A stretch of DNA of 64,000 bases from Weissella uvarum. Lineage in GTDB: Bacteria; Bacillota; Bacilli; Lactobacillales; Lactobacillaceae. The stretch covers positions 53,273 to 117,272 of the forward strand of contig NZ_JAFBEO010000005.1 in the NCBI RefSeq assembly GCF_016908785.1. Direction: 5' to 3'. How positions within the stretch are numbered: the stretch's first letter is position 1; every line of letters starts with the position of its first letter. Below the pieces are notes generated by a model that was not told the DNA's origin, made no database searches, and was given only the letters and a program-made list of their open reading frames with translations. Position numbers and translations under genes: made by a program. Below are positions 52,239 to 61,063 of the stretch, piece by piece.

Positions 52239-52601
52239 CTACTTTAATTGCCACAAAGTCATCACGATTACTAAGACATATACAACTAAAGTCACAATGC
52301 CAATAATTCGCCACCAATTTAACAAAAAACGTTTAATTACAAACTGTTGTGTGCCAAATGTCTGATAAATAGCAAGCGCGATTCCCCAAATTAAAAACAT
52401 GCACATCATCGGTCCAACCACTGAGTAGTGCGTACTTTGAAAAGTCATCGCCTCCATACTCCACCACATTGGTAAGATCATTAAATCAATGACGCGCAAT
52501 TTTTTCGGCCAACTTTGGTTGACCCGCTTTACTAGACTCAACAGTAGCCAAAGCAGTAAAACAATTAAAATCGAATAAGGCCAGTTAATCGCAGTTGCCA
52601 T
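52239..52601 (-). CDS. DUF3397-like membrane protein
   Basis: 120 aa with four hydrophobic helices and short basic loops (KRVNQSWPKKLRVIDL). DUF3397 proteins of this size occur near the division cluster in lactobacilli; the family call is tentative. First gene of the Csp operon. No function known. Confidence 0.55.
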   Translation of the reverse strand: MATAINWPYSILIVLLLWLLLSLVKRVNQSWPKKLRVIDLMILPMWWSMEAMTFQSTHYSVVGPMMCMFLIWGIALAIYQTFGTQQFVIKRFLLNWWRIIGIVTLVVYVLVIVMTLWQLK

Positions 52602-52681
52602 AATAAATCTCTTTTCTTCGTATAATATCTATTCCATTATACTTGATTTAGCCAAGTCTGTGCGAATTCTCACGTTAAATT

Positions 52682-52690
52682 TGCTATAAT
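52682..52690 (+). promoter_or_regulatory. Extended -10 promoter of the DUF4044 gene
   Basis: TGCTATAAT at 52682-52690 matches TGnTATAAT; no good -35. It lies about 43 bp before the ATG of the small gene. Confidence 0.65.
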
Positions 52691-52732
52691 ATCAATTGTG
52701 TAAAGATTAAAAAATGTTAATGAGGTATGCCG

Positions 52733-52846
52733 ATGAGCAAGCGTAAGCAAAAATCAACAATGCAACGTATCCTACAATTCTTTGTTGTGTTCATGTTAGT
52801 TGTCCTAGTTGGTTCATCACTCTTAGTGATTTTGCAACTATTTTAA
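52733..52846 (+). CDS. DUF4044-type 37-aa membrane peptide
   Basis: Reads MSKRKQKSTMQRILQFF followed by a single transmembrane helix (VVFMLVVLVGSSLLVIL) and a stop at 52844. The basic KxKQKST N-terminus plus one C-terminal helix matches the DUF4044 family of lactobacilli. Supported by an AGGT-type ribosome site (TGAGGTATGCCG), an extended -10 promoter, and a terminator immediately after the stop. Function unknown. Confidence 0.8.
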   Translation: MSKRKQKSTMQRILQFFVVFMLVVLVGSSLLVILQLF

Positions 52847-52847
52847 T

Positions 52848-52890
52848 TAAAAAGCTAGTTAACTGGTAATTCAGCTAACTAGCTTTTTTT
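52848..52890. terminator. Bidirectional terminator between DUF4044 and the PurK-like gene
   Basis: AAAAGCTAGTTA.CTG pairs with CAG.TAACTAGCTTTT, with T-runs; the PurK-like stop codon lies at its edge. Confidence 0.9.
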
Positions 52891-54013
52891 ATGCTTGATT
52901 ATTATTAATATCCCAAATGTTTGCAACTTGAATCTGATTAAGCATTTCAGTCGTATTATCACCGGTAACGACCACATGTCCACGCTGTTGACTATAAGGG
53001 ATCGTTGGATAAAGATTAATCGTCCAGTTTTCTTGAATTCCCCAATGTAAAGCAAGCTTATCTAAATCAGCCTCAACTAATGGTAGATAAGCTGACTCTT
53101 GCAACACCTTAATTGGCATCAATTTTTGACCAGTTAGGGCCCGCATATGTTGCGCTTCAACTGAACAATTACAGCTAATGTTGTACATTAAATCAACTCG
53201 CTCTGTTCCAGCAGTCACATCACATAAATAAAGTGTCCCCGAATCTGCGTAAAAGAAATGTACTGCATAGGCACCAACATAGTTTAAAGAGTTTCCAATC
53301 TTCGTGGTAATCTCACGCATTTCTTGTCGTACACTATTTTCAATATCACCAACGGTCCACGCACTATGTAATTTATTTTTATCAGTAATGCGTTGACGCA
53401 AAGGATAGTAAACAAATTCGCCATTTTGATCCCGAACAGCGGTCATCGAATATTCTTGAACATGTTCTAGCCAACTTTCAATAATGACTGGAGCCCCATC
53501 AATCAAAGGGGCGACCTTTCCTAAATCATATGCGCCTTTTAAGACCACCGCATGATTTTCATGGTGATGGCGTGCAATTGGCTTAACAATAACCGGATAG
53601 CCCAAATTTCGAGCTGCTGAAGCCACATCATCTAATGACGTTCCAATTTCATACGGCGTAATATTAAAAGCTTGTTCTTCAGCAAAAGCCTTGCTTAGAG
53701 CGTGGTCATCCGTAAAGCTAATCAAATCATAGCCCTGGGGGACATTTGCCTGTGCTAGTTCTAGGGTATTGATGACATCACTTGGTACCCAAGATGATGC
53801 ATAGGTAATTAAATCACTTAGCCCCATAAAATTAACGAGTTCTTCACGTCCAACGAAACGATAATCGGCTTCTTTCATCACTGGTGCTTCCGCAAAGTCA
53901 CTATATGCTGCAACCGTATAACCTTGGCGATGGGCTACTTGAGCAACATAATTACTCATAATATCATCACCTAATATTCCAATTGTTGCACCCGGTAAAA
54001 TGTTCCCACTCAT
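52889..54013 (-). CDS. Divergent PurK-like ATP-grasp protein
   Basis: 374 aa with PurK layout: N-terminal preATP-grasp (GATIGILGDDIMSNYVAQVAHRQGY), ATP-grasp lid strand (ARNLGYPVIVKPI) and C-terminal domain. But the PurK glycine loop (GYDGKGQ) is replaced by RHHHENHAVV, and the PRxHNSGH segment by LCDVTAGTERVDLMYNISCNCS. No purE is adjacent. Standard annotation would be N5-CAIR synthetase; I doubt that activity. It pairs with the glucosaminidase gene 12 bp upstream. Confidence 0.7.
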   Translation of the reverse strand: MSGNILPGATIGILGDDIMSNYVAQVAHRQGYTVAAYSDFAEAPVMKEADYRFVGREELVNFMGLSDLITYASSWVPSDVINTLELAQANVPQGYDLISFTDDHALSKAFAEEQAFNITPYEIGTSLDDVASAARNLGYPVIVKPIARHHHENHAVVLKGAYDLGKVAPLIDGAPVIIESWLEHVQEYSMTAVRDQNGEFVYYPLRQRITDKNKLHSAWTVGDIENSVRQEMREITTKIGNSLNYVGAYAVHFFYADSGTLYLCDVTAGTERVDLMYNISCNCSVEAQHMRALTGQKLMPIKVLQESAYLPLVEADLDKLALHWGIQENWTINLYPTIPYSQQRGHVVVTGDNTTEMLNQIQVANIWDINNNQA

Positions 54014-54025
54014 CTAACTAACCCC

Positions 54026-54625
54026 TTAACTCTGATCGTATTTATTTAAATGATATTTTTCGATGATTTCTATTAATTTTGAAGCATAATCTGGATCTGT
54101 AGCATAGCCACCATCAACCAAACCTTGTGCCGCATCACGATAGTTATGACTGCGAATCACTTTAGCATACCGCTGCGAATTATCTGATGTGCCATGTTCA
54201 AGCAAGGTTGCATGCGCCCACATCGACTGTTCCCAACTATCATACCAGCGAAAGGATGCGTTGACAGTCTGCCACTGTCCATTGACATATTCTTGTGTCG
54301 GTAATTTGATGTTTCGCGTGTTTGCAGAACCCTTAACACCATACAAATTATTGTATTTAGCTGCCAACTCAGACTGACCCCAATTAGATTCTAGTGCTGC
54401 TTGCGCTAAACTAATCGATGCCGGCACCCCTTTTTGTTTTTGAATCTGGACCGCAGTAGGTGCCAGCTTCTTTATAAAGGCTTGCTTGCTCATGCCAGGT
54501 GTTGCCGATGTTGTCGGTGCCGGTGTATTCAATTGAACTAACCGAATCGTGACAAAACTACCGATAACAAAAACAATGAGCAGGGCTACAATAACCTTTA
54601 TATTATTCTCTTTCTTTTTCTGCAC
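54026..54625 (-). CDS. Membrane-anchored GH73 endo-beta-N-acetylglucosaminidase
   Basis: 199 aa: N-terminal helix (IKVIVALLIVFVIGSFVTI) then a GH73 (Mannosyl-glycoprotein endo-GlcNAcase) domain; catalytic Glu in SLAQAALESNWGQSELA and the FRWYDSWEQSMWAHATLL and YATDPDYASKLIEII segments are typical. It cleaves peptidoglycan glycans. GTG start at 54625 with GAGGGG upstream. Confidence 0.93.
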   Translation of the reverse strand: MQKKKENNIKVIVALLIVFVIGSFVTIRLVQLNTPAPTTSATPGMSKQAFIKKLAPTAVQIQKQKGVPASISLAQAALESNWGQSELAAKYNNLYGVKGSANTRNIKLPTQEYVNGQWQTVNASFRWYDSWEQSMWAHATLLEHGTSDNSQRYAKVIRSHNYRDAAQGLVDGGYATDPDYASKLIEIIEKYHLNKYDQS

Positions 54626-54710
54626 TGCGCATCCCCTCTATCAAAGGCACCATCAGCGCTGCCTTTATAATCACTACTTTATCATACAATATTTTGGTGT
54701 GACATGTGTA

Positions 54711-54743
54711 AATAAAAAAATAGCAGACTTAACTGCTATTTTC
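54711..54743 (-). terminator. cydABCD terminator
   Basis: AAATAGCAG pairs with CTGCTATTT around six bases, followed by T-run on the minus strand. Confidence 0.9.
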
Positions 54744-54754
54744 CTTAAAAACTA

Positions 54755-56503
54755 TTAAAATCCATGGTCCATCGCCAACAATTGATTAAATCGTGGTGAA
54801 GTTTCAAGCAACGCTTGGGGAGAACCTTCCAAAGTAATTTGGTGATGCTCAATAAAGATAACGTTATCCACCAATTCAACCCCAGTCAAATGATGTGTCA
54901 CCCAAATTAGCGTCTTATCTTGCAAAGTTGCAAAAATTGTTTGCAAAACCTCTAACTCCGTAATCGGATCAAGGCCAACCGTTGGTTCATCTAAGATAAC
55001 AATCGGTGTATCTTGTAGCAAAATTCGGGCTAGTGCAAAACGTTGCTTTTCACCACCAGAGAACCGCTTTCCAGCTTCAGTCATTGGTGTATCTAACTGT
55101 TCTGGTAATTGTTCCACCAATTCTTTCAAATTGACTTGGTCTAATACATCCCAAAGTTGAGCATCACTTGCATGCAACTTACCCAATTTCAAGTTATTGG
55201 CAACTGTCGTGTCAAATAAATAAGGTTGTTGATCCAAAACCGCAATTAACTCTGCCCGATGACTTTGTAATTGCGAAACATTTATACCACCGACCGTTAC
55301 CGCTCCAGTATTTGGTACTTCATCCCCTGTAATTAACTTAAGCAAGGTTGATTTTCCGGCACCAGAAGGGCCTAAGATGGCTAGATGTTCACCAACTGGA
55401 ATATTTAGGTTTATATCATTCAAAACATTTTTGCCACCATCATATCCAAAACTGACATCAGCCAAATTAATTGTATTTTCCAAAGGTAGCTGATCAACCT
55501 GAGGTAATTGTTGATTGGTCTCAGCCTGACTTTCTTGATCCATGGCATTCAAACGCTTGATTGAATCTGTGTAACGTGGCAATTCGCCAAAGCCTTGACT
55601 GATGCTACCCAAAGCATCCGTAATTGGGAAAAGTACCAAGCCAAAAGCAGCAATCCAGTTTACACCGAAAGTAGAGTGACCAAACGCCATTGTCGCAAAA
55701 ATAATCAAAGCTAATGCAGCAATTCCCATTACCACTTCAGAGCTAAAGTTACGCCACCAATCAAAGTGATCATCCTTGGTCTGTAAATTACCAAGTTGAT
55801 CAAAATCTTCTTCTTGATTATCAACTAGTTCCTGTGTCCGTCCTGACAAAGTCCAGTCTTGCAAGCCCATCACAGCATCCGTTAAGTTAGTATAAATTTT
55901 ATTTTCGACTTGTTTTTGTGTCGCATCACGTTCGCCCATAATTGCCAACGTGATAAGGGGAATCACAATTGCATCGATTCCTAAAATAATAAAGATTAAC
56001 AAGGCCATAATTGGGCTAAAAATACCCAGCGCGATTGAACCCAAAACATAAAGTAACCAACCAATAATACTTGGGAAGACCACACGAAGATACATATTCT
56101 CAATCTTAAACAAATCATTGGCCATCAAATTAAAGACTTCACCAGTTTGTACATGGGCATAAATACTTTTGGTCCCAGCCTCAACAATTTGATAAAGCCG
56201 CTTACGGAAAACAGACACAATTTTCAAAACCCAGTTGTGCGAAGTCAACCGTTCAGCATAGCGAAAAGAAGGCCGCCCAATTCCAAAAGCACGGGTTAAC
56301 ACAATTGGCGCATAGACCATTAAAATATTACCAGGTCGTTGAGCTGATCGGGAAATCAAGAATCCAGAGGTGAACATTAAAGCCCCTCCACAAAAGAACG
56401 TCATGAACCCCAGGAAAATAATCAAAGCAAGGAGGCCTTTATATTTAGTTAAATAAGGAAAGACCCAACGATCATTTTTTACTGTATGCCAAAAATTACG
56501 CAT
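54755..56503 (-). CDS. cydC: Heterodimeric ABC exporter CydC (thiol-reductant type)
   Basis: 582 aa from ATG at 56503 (GGGGGA upstream; overlaps cydD by 8 bp). Six-helix type IV exporter domain then nucleotide-binding domain: Walker A GPSGAGKSTL, signature FSGGEKQRFALARIL, Walker B VILDEPTVGLD. With CydD it exports glutathione/cysteine and is needed for cytochrome bd assembly. Confidence 0.93.
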   Translation of the reverse strand: MRNFWHTVKNDRWVFPYLTKYKGLLALIIFLGFMTFFCGGALMFTSGFLISRSAQRPGNILMVYAPIVLTRAFGIGRPSFRYAERLTSHNWVLKIVSVFRKRLYQIVEAGTKSIYAHVQTGEVFNLMANDLFKIENMYLRVVFPSIIGWLLYVLGSIALGIFSPIMALLIFIILGIDAIVIPLITLAIMGERDATQKQVENKIYTNLTDAVMGLQDWTLSGRTQELVDNQEEDFDQLGNLQTKDDHFDWWRNFSSEVVMGIAALALIIFATMAFGHSTFGVNWIAAFGLVLFPITDALGSISQGFGELPRYTDSIKRLNAMDQESQAETNQQLPQVDQLPLENTINLADVSFGYDGGKNVLNDINLNIPVGEHLAILGPSGAGKSTLLKLITGDEVPNTGAVTVGGINVSQLQSHRAELIAVLDQQPYLFDTTVANNLKLGKLHASDAQLWDVLDQVNLKELVEQLPEQLDTPMTEAGKRFSGGEKQRFALARILLQDTPIVILDEPTVGLDPITELEVLQTIFATLQDKTLIWVTHHLTGVELVDNVIFIEHHQITLEGSPQALLETSPRFNQLLAMDHGF

Positions 56504-58226
56504 TTTCTGTCCCCCGCATTGCATTTCTTAATTCAACAAAGTAGCCATTATTGGCTAATAATTCATCCAAAGTACCTTGTTCAACGATTTTTCCATCTTT
56601 CATAACCAAAATCCAATCCATTTCAGCTAACCAGTGTAACCGGTGTGTCGCAAAAATAACCAAATGCTGATCAAAAACTGGTAACATCGTTTCTTTCAAT
56701 TGCATCTCTGTTTCAATATCCAAATGAGCCGTTGGTTCGTCCATCAAGATAACGTGCCGGTCTGGATTCAACATGATTCGTGCTAAGGCAATTCGTTGCG
56801 CTTGACCACCTGATGTCTGCATTGCACCATCACCAATAATCGTGTCCAAACCGTTATCTAATTCATTAAACCAGCTTGATAAGCCAACCCGTTCAATCAC
56901 AGCCATGATTTGGTCATCCGTGGCTTGTGGACTATAGAAGGCCAAATTTGCCCGTACGGTATCATGGAAAATATAAGGATCCTGTGGCATCACTTCTAAA
57001 TTCTTTTGCCAATCGTTTTGAGCAAAATGAGGTACTTCTTGTCCATCAATTGTGATAGCACCCTCACCACTAACAAAACCACCTAATAAATTAAGCAAGG
57101 TTGATTTTCCAGAACCTGAGGTCCCAACAAGTCCAATCCGCTCATAACCCTGCGCTTTAAAACTAATGTCTTGTAATGCATTTTGCTTCGTATCAGGATA
57201 ATGATAATTTACATGGTCCAAAGTCAAAGTGCTTTGTGCGTTCCAACTTGCTGGCGCATGGTAAATTTCACGATCAGTTGGCTCAGGTTGTTCCAAAATA
57301 TCCATAATGTCAGCTAAAGCATTCTTTCCATCTAATGTGGCGTGATAATCATCAGCAAAATTACGGATTGGCAAGAAATACTCTGGTGCCAAAATCAAAA
57401 TCGTTAGCGCTGGCGCTAATGTCATTGAGCCATCCATTAAGGCAAGTCCCAAGAACAAAGCCACTACCGCAATTGATAATGTAGTCAAAAAATCAAGCGC
57501 AAAGGTTGATAAGATTCCAACACTAAGGGTCCCTAGGGTCGCTTTACGATAATCTTCTGAAACTTCATACACGTTATTCGCATATTGCTTAGAAAGGCCC
57601 AGTTGCTTAAGCGTGGTTAAACCACGTAAGGTATCAACAAAATGATTAGATAAACGATTAAAGCGATCATATTCTCGATCCGCCTTGGCTTGTGCCGTAT
57701 AACCTAAGATGATCATAAACAAAATAATCACTGGGTATACAATCAATAAGAACGCCGCTTGTTCCCATTTAATCGTGGCAATATAAAGCAAAATCAACCA
57801 AGGAATAATACTGACATCGATAAATTTTACTAACACTAAGGTCAAATAATTATTAACTTGACTAATCCCTTCAATCACCAAATTAACAGACTTACCAGTC
57901 CCATTATTAGCAATTAATGTTGGGCCTAGCCGCGTGTATTTCTTGATTAATTCTTTTTGAAGTTCATCCGTGGCACGATTAGCAAATGGTACCAAGACAT
58001 AGTTTTTAACGACTGTTAGAATCTGTCGCAAGATAAAAGCAGTGATAAAAATGCCCAGTACGAGCGCAACTTGTTGCAACGCTCTGTGTTGCCATAGTTC
58101 CGTTAAACTAACACTCAAAAAGCGACCTTGGCAAATAATGATGACTGCTTGAATCAAAGTCAAAACTGATAGCCAACCAAGAGCCTTTTTGGCTCCTTTA
58201 AATTTAAAAATTCTTGGGTCTAACAT
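56496..58226 (-). CDS. cydD: Heterodimeric ABC exporter CydD
   Basis: 576 aa. N-terminal transmembrane domain, nucleotide-binding domain with Walker A GTSGSGKSTL, signature TSGGQAQRIALARIM and Walker B VILMDEPTAHLD. Partner of CydC. GGAGAG seven bases before ATG; 78-bp gap after cydB holds a strong hairpin. Confidence 0.93.
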   Translation of the reverse strand: MLDPRIFKFKGAKKALGWLSVLTLIQAVIIICQGRFLSVSLTELWQHRALQQVALVLGIFITAFILRQILTVVKNYVLVPFANRATDELQKELIKKYTRLGPTLIANNGTGKSVNLVIEGISQVNNYLTLVLVKFIDVSIIPWLILLYIATIKWEQAAFLLIVYPVIILFMIILGYTAQAKADREYDRFNRLSNHFVDTLRGLTTLKQLGLSKQYANNVYEVSEDYRKATLGTLSVGILSTFALDFLTTLSIAVVALFLGLALMDGSMTLAPALTILILAPEYFLPIRNFADDYHATLDGKNALADIMDILEQPEPTDREIYHAPASWNAQSTLTLDHVNYHYPDTKQNALQDISFKAQGYERIGLVGTSGSGKSTLLNLLGGFVSGEGAITIDGQEVPHFAQNDWQKNLEVMPQDPYIFHDTVRANLAFYSPQATDDQIMAVIERVGLSSWFNELDNGLDTIIGDGAMQTSGGQAQRIALARIMLNPDRHVILMDEPTAHLDIETEMQLKETMLPVFDQHLVIFATHRLHWLAEMDWILVMKDGKIVEQGTLDELLANNGYFVELRNAMRGTENA

Positions 58227-58260
58227 GAAGCAACTCTCCTATTTATTTATGTTATGTACA

Positions 58261-58290
58261 AAGAGGGAACAACAATTGTCGCTCCCTCTT
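58261..58290. repeat. Perfect hairpin between cydB and cydD
   Basis: AAGAGGGA and TCCCTCTT (8 bp) enclose a 14-nt interior with inner ACAATTGT. Not followed by a T-run, so more likely an mRNA processing/stability element separating cydAB from cydDC. Confidence 0.6.
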
Positions 58291-58304
58291 CAATATCCTA
58301 TATG

Positions 58305-59330
58305 TTAATTTCCATATTTTTCATCGCCACCAACTTGAATTCGCTTACGGAAGACCCAGAAGCTCCAAGCTTGATAACAAACAACGATTGGCACAACTGT
58401 TAATGCGATAATCGTCATCCACTTCAATGTGTATGGTGTTGATGTTGCATTCTTCAATAGAATTGAATTTGCAGGATTGTCGGCAACCATAACACGTGGA
58501 TACAAACCAATCAAAAGTAATGCAACAACGGTTGCAATTACCAATCCAAGAGCCATAAAGGTCCAACCTTGGTGATCTTTAACATTTGTAAACCATGCTA
58601 ATAGCGTCAATCCAACAATGACAACTAACAAAATCAACGTAATCATTGGCTTTGTTGTAAAGAAGTCAGTGAAGAAATACAAAGAAACCGCGAAGGCAAC
58701 TTCACCAAGTAACAAGACTGGATAGAGTACCTTAAGTTGTTGCTTAGCACGTTCAACAAGTGGGCTTTCAGCCAACTTTAAGCGTGTGTAGTTAAGACCG
58801 TGCATATATGAAAGCAATGCAAGGGCAACCCCCGCAACAACTGAGAAAATGTTGACATAGTCGAAGAATCCAGCTGATAAATCACCAGCGGCATCAATTG
58901 GCATACCTTGCACAACATCAGCAAACATCAAGCCAAAGAAAAATGGCACGATGAATGATGTAATTGAAGCAATGGTAGCCCAAAGCTCACGATACTTTGA
59001 AGTATACATTTGCTCACGGAATTCAAATGATACACCACGGAAGATTAAGCCCAACAAAATGATGAACAAAATCAAGTAGAAACCTGAGAACAATGAAGCA
59101 TACCAGTATGGGATTGCCGCAAACATGGCACCACCACCGGCGATTAACCAAACTTCATTTCCGTCCCAGTGAGGTCCGATTGATGAAATCAACGCATCTT
59201 GCTCTTCTTCATTCTTGGCCACAGTCTTTAGTGACATACCAACCCCAAAGTCAAATCCTTCAAGGAAGAAGAATCCGATAAATAGGACGGCGACTAACAA
59301 GAACCACAAATTTTGTAATAGTGAAGGCAT
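58305..59330 (-). CDS. cydB: Cytochrome bd oxidase subunit II
   Basis: 341 aa, eight to nine helices; FFLEGFDFGVGMSLKTVAKNEEE and GPHWDGNEVWLIAGGGAMFAAIPYWYASLFSGFY are typical. Forms the quinol oxidase with CydA. Its ATG overlaps the cydA stop. Confidence 0.96.
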   Translation of the reverse strand: MPSLLQNLWFLLVAVLFIGFFFLEGFDFGVGMSLKTVAKNEEEQDALISSIGPHWDGNEVWLIAGGGAMFAAIPYWYASLFSGFYLILFIILLGLIFRGVSFEFREQMYTSKYRELWATIASITSFIVPFFFGLMFADVVQGMPIDAAGDLSAGFFDYVNIFSVVAGVALALLSYMHGLNYTRLKLAESPLVERAKQQLKVLYPVLLLGEVAFAVSLYFFTDFFTTKPMITLILLVVIVGLTLLAWFTNVKDHQGWTFMALGLVIATVVALLLIGLYPRVMVADNPANSILLKNATSTPYTLKWMTIIALTVVPIVVCYQAWSFWVFRKRIQVGGDEKYGN

Positions 59331-60808
59331 TAGTTGTTACCTCCTTTTTCGTCAAACGCATCCGCAGAGAATGGATCTGCAGGAATTTGTTCTTCATCTA
59401 CTTCTTCATCAACAGATGCTGGACCTTGAATCATAACACGACGTGTAAGGTAAATCATCACACCGCCCAAGGCAGTAAATGTCAAGAAGTAAACGATATT
59501 TGAAATAAATAGTGATGCAAATGAAACATTAGGTGATACGGCATCGGCAATTGTCAAGACGCCGTAAACAACCCAAGGGTAACGACCTAATTCAGTCACT
59601 AACCAACCAGCGGTTGTCCCAAAGAATGGGATAAATGTTGATAATCCAAAGATCCACAAGATCCAACGATACTTTGTCAAATCGTAATTTGACTTCTCAC
59701 GTGTAAACCACCAAGCAATTGCAGCCAACAAGCCCAATACGCCGGCCACAGCAGACATAATACGGAATGCATAGAATAAGGTGTTCTCAGGTACGTAATA
59801 ATTCATATCCTTACCGAACTTCTTATCATACTTTTCATGCAATTCTTTATTAATCGTTTCAGTACCTTGGTTATAACCAGTTAACTTGTGGTGAGCCAAG
59901 ATTGATAGCATGTATGGTACATCAATTGACCACTCCACATCGTGTGTCTTAGGATTTGTATACGATACAACAGACCATGGCTGTTGCTTATCTTTACCAC
60001 CGACATCTTCACGAATACCTTCCATAGCAGCAAACTTCATTGGTTGGTCTTCTTGAATCTTGTAAGCATGGCTATCACCAGTTACTAAGATTCCAAGTGT
60101 TCCAATCAAGGCAATGAATGATGCGATGTGAATTGACTTCTTAAAGAAAGTAACCTCGTTCTTATGACGCATCAATGAGAAAGCAGAAACACCAATCACG
60201 ACGAATGGTCCAATCAATAATGTACCGAACAAAACGTGAGGGAATTCCAACCATAATTGATGATTAGTCAACAAGGCTGGGAAGTCGACCAATACGGCAC
60301 GTCCAAATTTGTGATCAATCTTGAAACCAACTGGGTTTTGCATAAATGAGTTAGCTGCAAGAATCCACAAAGCTGAGAATGCTGATCCAATGGCCGTCAA
60401 CCAGATGAACATCAAATGAACACCCTTCTTAAAGCGATCCCAACCAAATGACCAAAGTCCCAAGAATGTTGATTCACAGAAGAACGCAACCAAAGCTTCA
60501 ACCGCCAAGGCTGGTCCAAAAATATCACCAACATAACGTGAATAACGTGACCAGTTCATTCCGAATTGGAATTCTTGAATGATTCCTGTCACAACACCAA
60601 CGGCAAAGCTGAGAAGGAAAATCCGTCCCCAGAACTTTGTCATTCTCTTATATGTGTCATCACCCTTGATGACATATAAGGTTTCCATGATTGCTACGAT
60701 TATCCCTAGCCCAATTGACAATGGCACGAAGAAGAAATGAAAAATCGTGGTCATCGCAAATTGGAACCGACTCAAATCTAACATCGTTAAACCTGTAATC
60801 AAGTCCAT
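59330..60808 (-). CDS. cydA: Cytochrome bd oxidase subunit I
   Basis: 492 aa, short-Q-loop form. Heme ligand His in TTIFHFFFVPLSIGLG, quinol-site Q loop (QEDQPMKFAAMEG), and the GWLVTELGRYPW segment, where most CydA proteins read GRQPW. Reduces O2 using menaquinol, which lactic acid bacteria obtain from outside along with heme. AGGAGG six bases before ATG; TATAAT at about 60857 upstream. Confidence 0.95.
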   Translation of the reverse strand: MDLITGLTMLDLSRFQFAMTTIFHFFFVPLSIGLGIIVAIMETLYVIKGDDTYKRMTKFWGRIFLLSFAVGVVTGIIQEFQFGMNWSRYSRYVGDIFGPALAVEALVAFFCESTFLGLWSFGWDRFKKGVHLMFIWLTAIGSAFSALWILAANSFMQNPVGFKIDHKFGRAVLVDFPALLTNHQLWLEFPHVLFGTLLIGPFVVIGVSAFSLMRHKNEVTFFKKSIHIASFIALIGTLGILVTGDSHAYKIQEDQPMKFAAMEGIREDVGGKDKQQPWSVVSYTNPKTHDVEWSIDVPYMLSILAHHKLTGYNQGTETINKELHEKYDKKFGKDMNYYVPENTLFYAFRIMSAVAGVLGLLAAIAWWFTREKSNYDLTKYRWILWIFGLSTFIPFFGTTAGWLVTELGRYPWVVYGVLTIADAVSPNVSFASLFISNIVYFLTFTALGGVMIYLTRRVMIQGPASVDEEVDEEQIPADPFSADAFDEKGGNN

Positions 60809-60891
60809 AACTTGCCTCCTACTCCATAAACTAGTTTCCTAAAACTATATAATTATAACGCAAAATCACCAAAAGTGAATATTAAATTTCT

Positions 60892-60917
60892 ATTGCAAAT
60901 ATCAGAAATCTTGCAAT
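60892..60917. promoter_or_regulatory. Inverted repeat upstream of the cyd operon
   Basis: ATTGCAA-N12-TTGCAAT, exact, about 40-60 bp upstream of the likely cydA -10 (TATAAT in GTTATAATTA). A candidate operator; the regulator is unknown and it is not a Rex (TTGTGAA-N4-TTCACAA) match. Confidence 0.45.
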
Positions 60918-60934
60918 ATGCCCTATGATTGATA

Positions 60935-60959
60935 TAAAAAAATGACAAAAAGTCATTTT
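60935..60959 (-). terminator. Terminator of the HTH-TPR regulator gene
   Basis: AAAATGAC pairs with GTCATTTT around a T-loop, followed by TTTATATC on the minus strand. Rather weak. Confidence 0.65.
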
Positions 60960-61063
60960 GCACTTCTAACTTCACAAACTCTAATTCTCACTTAGTTTTA
61001 AGCTTAAAAATAACGCCAGCTTTTAAAATGTAAATTATATACTTTAAATATATTCGAAAAAGA

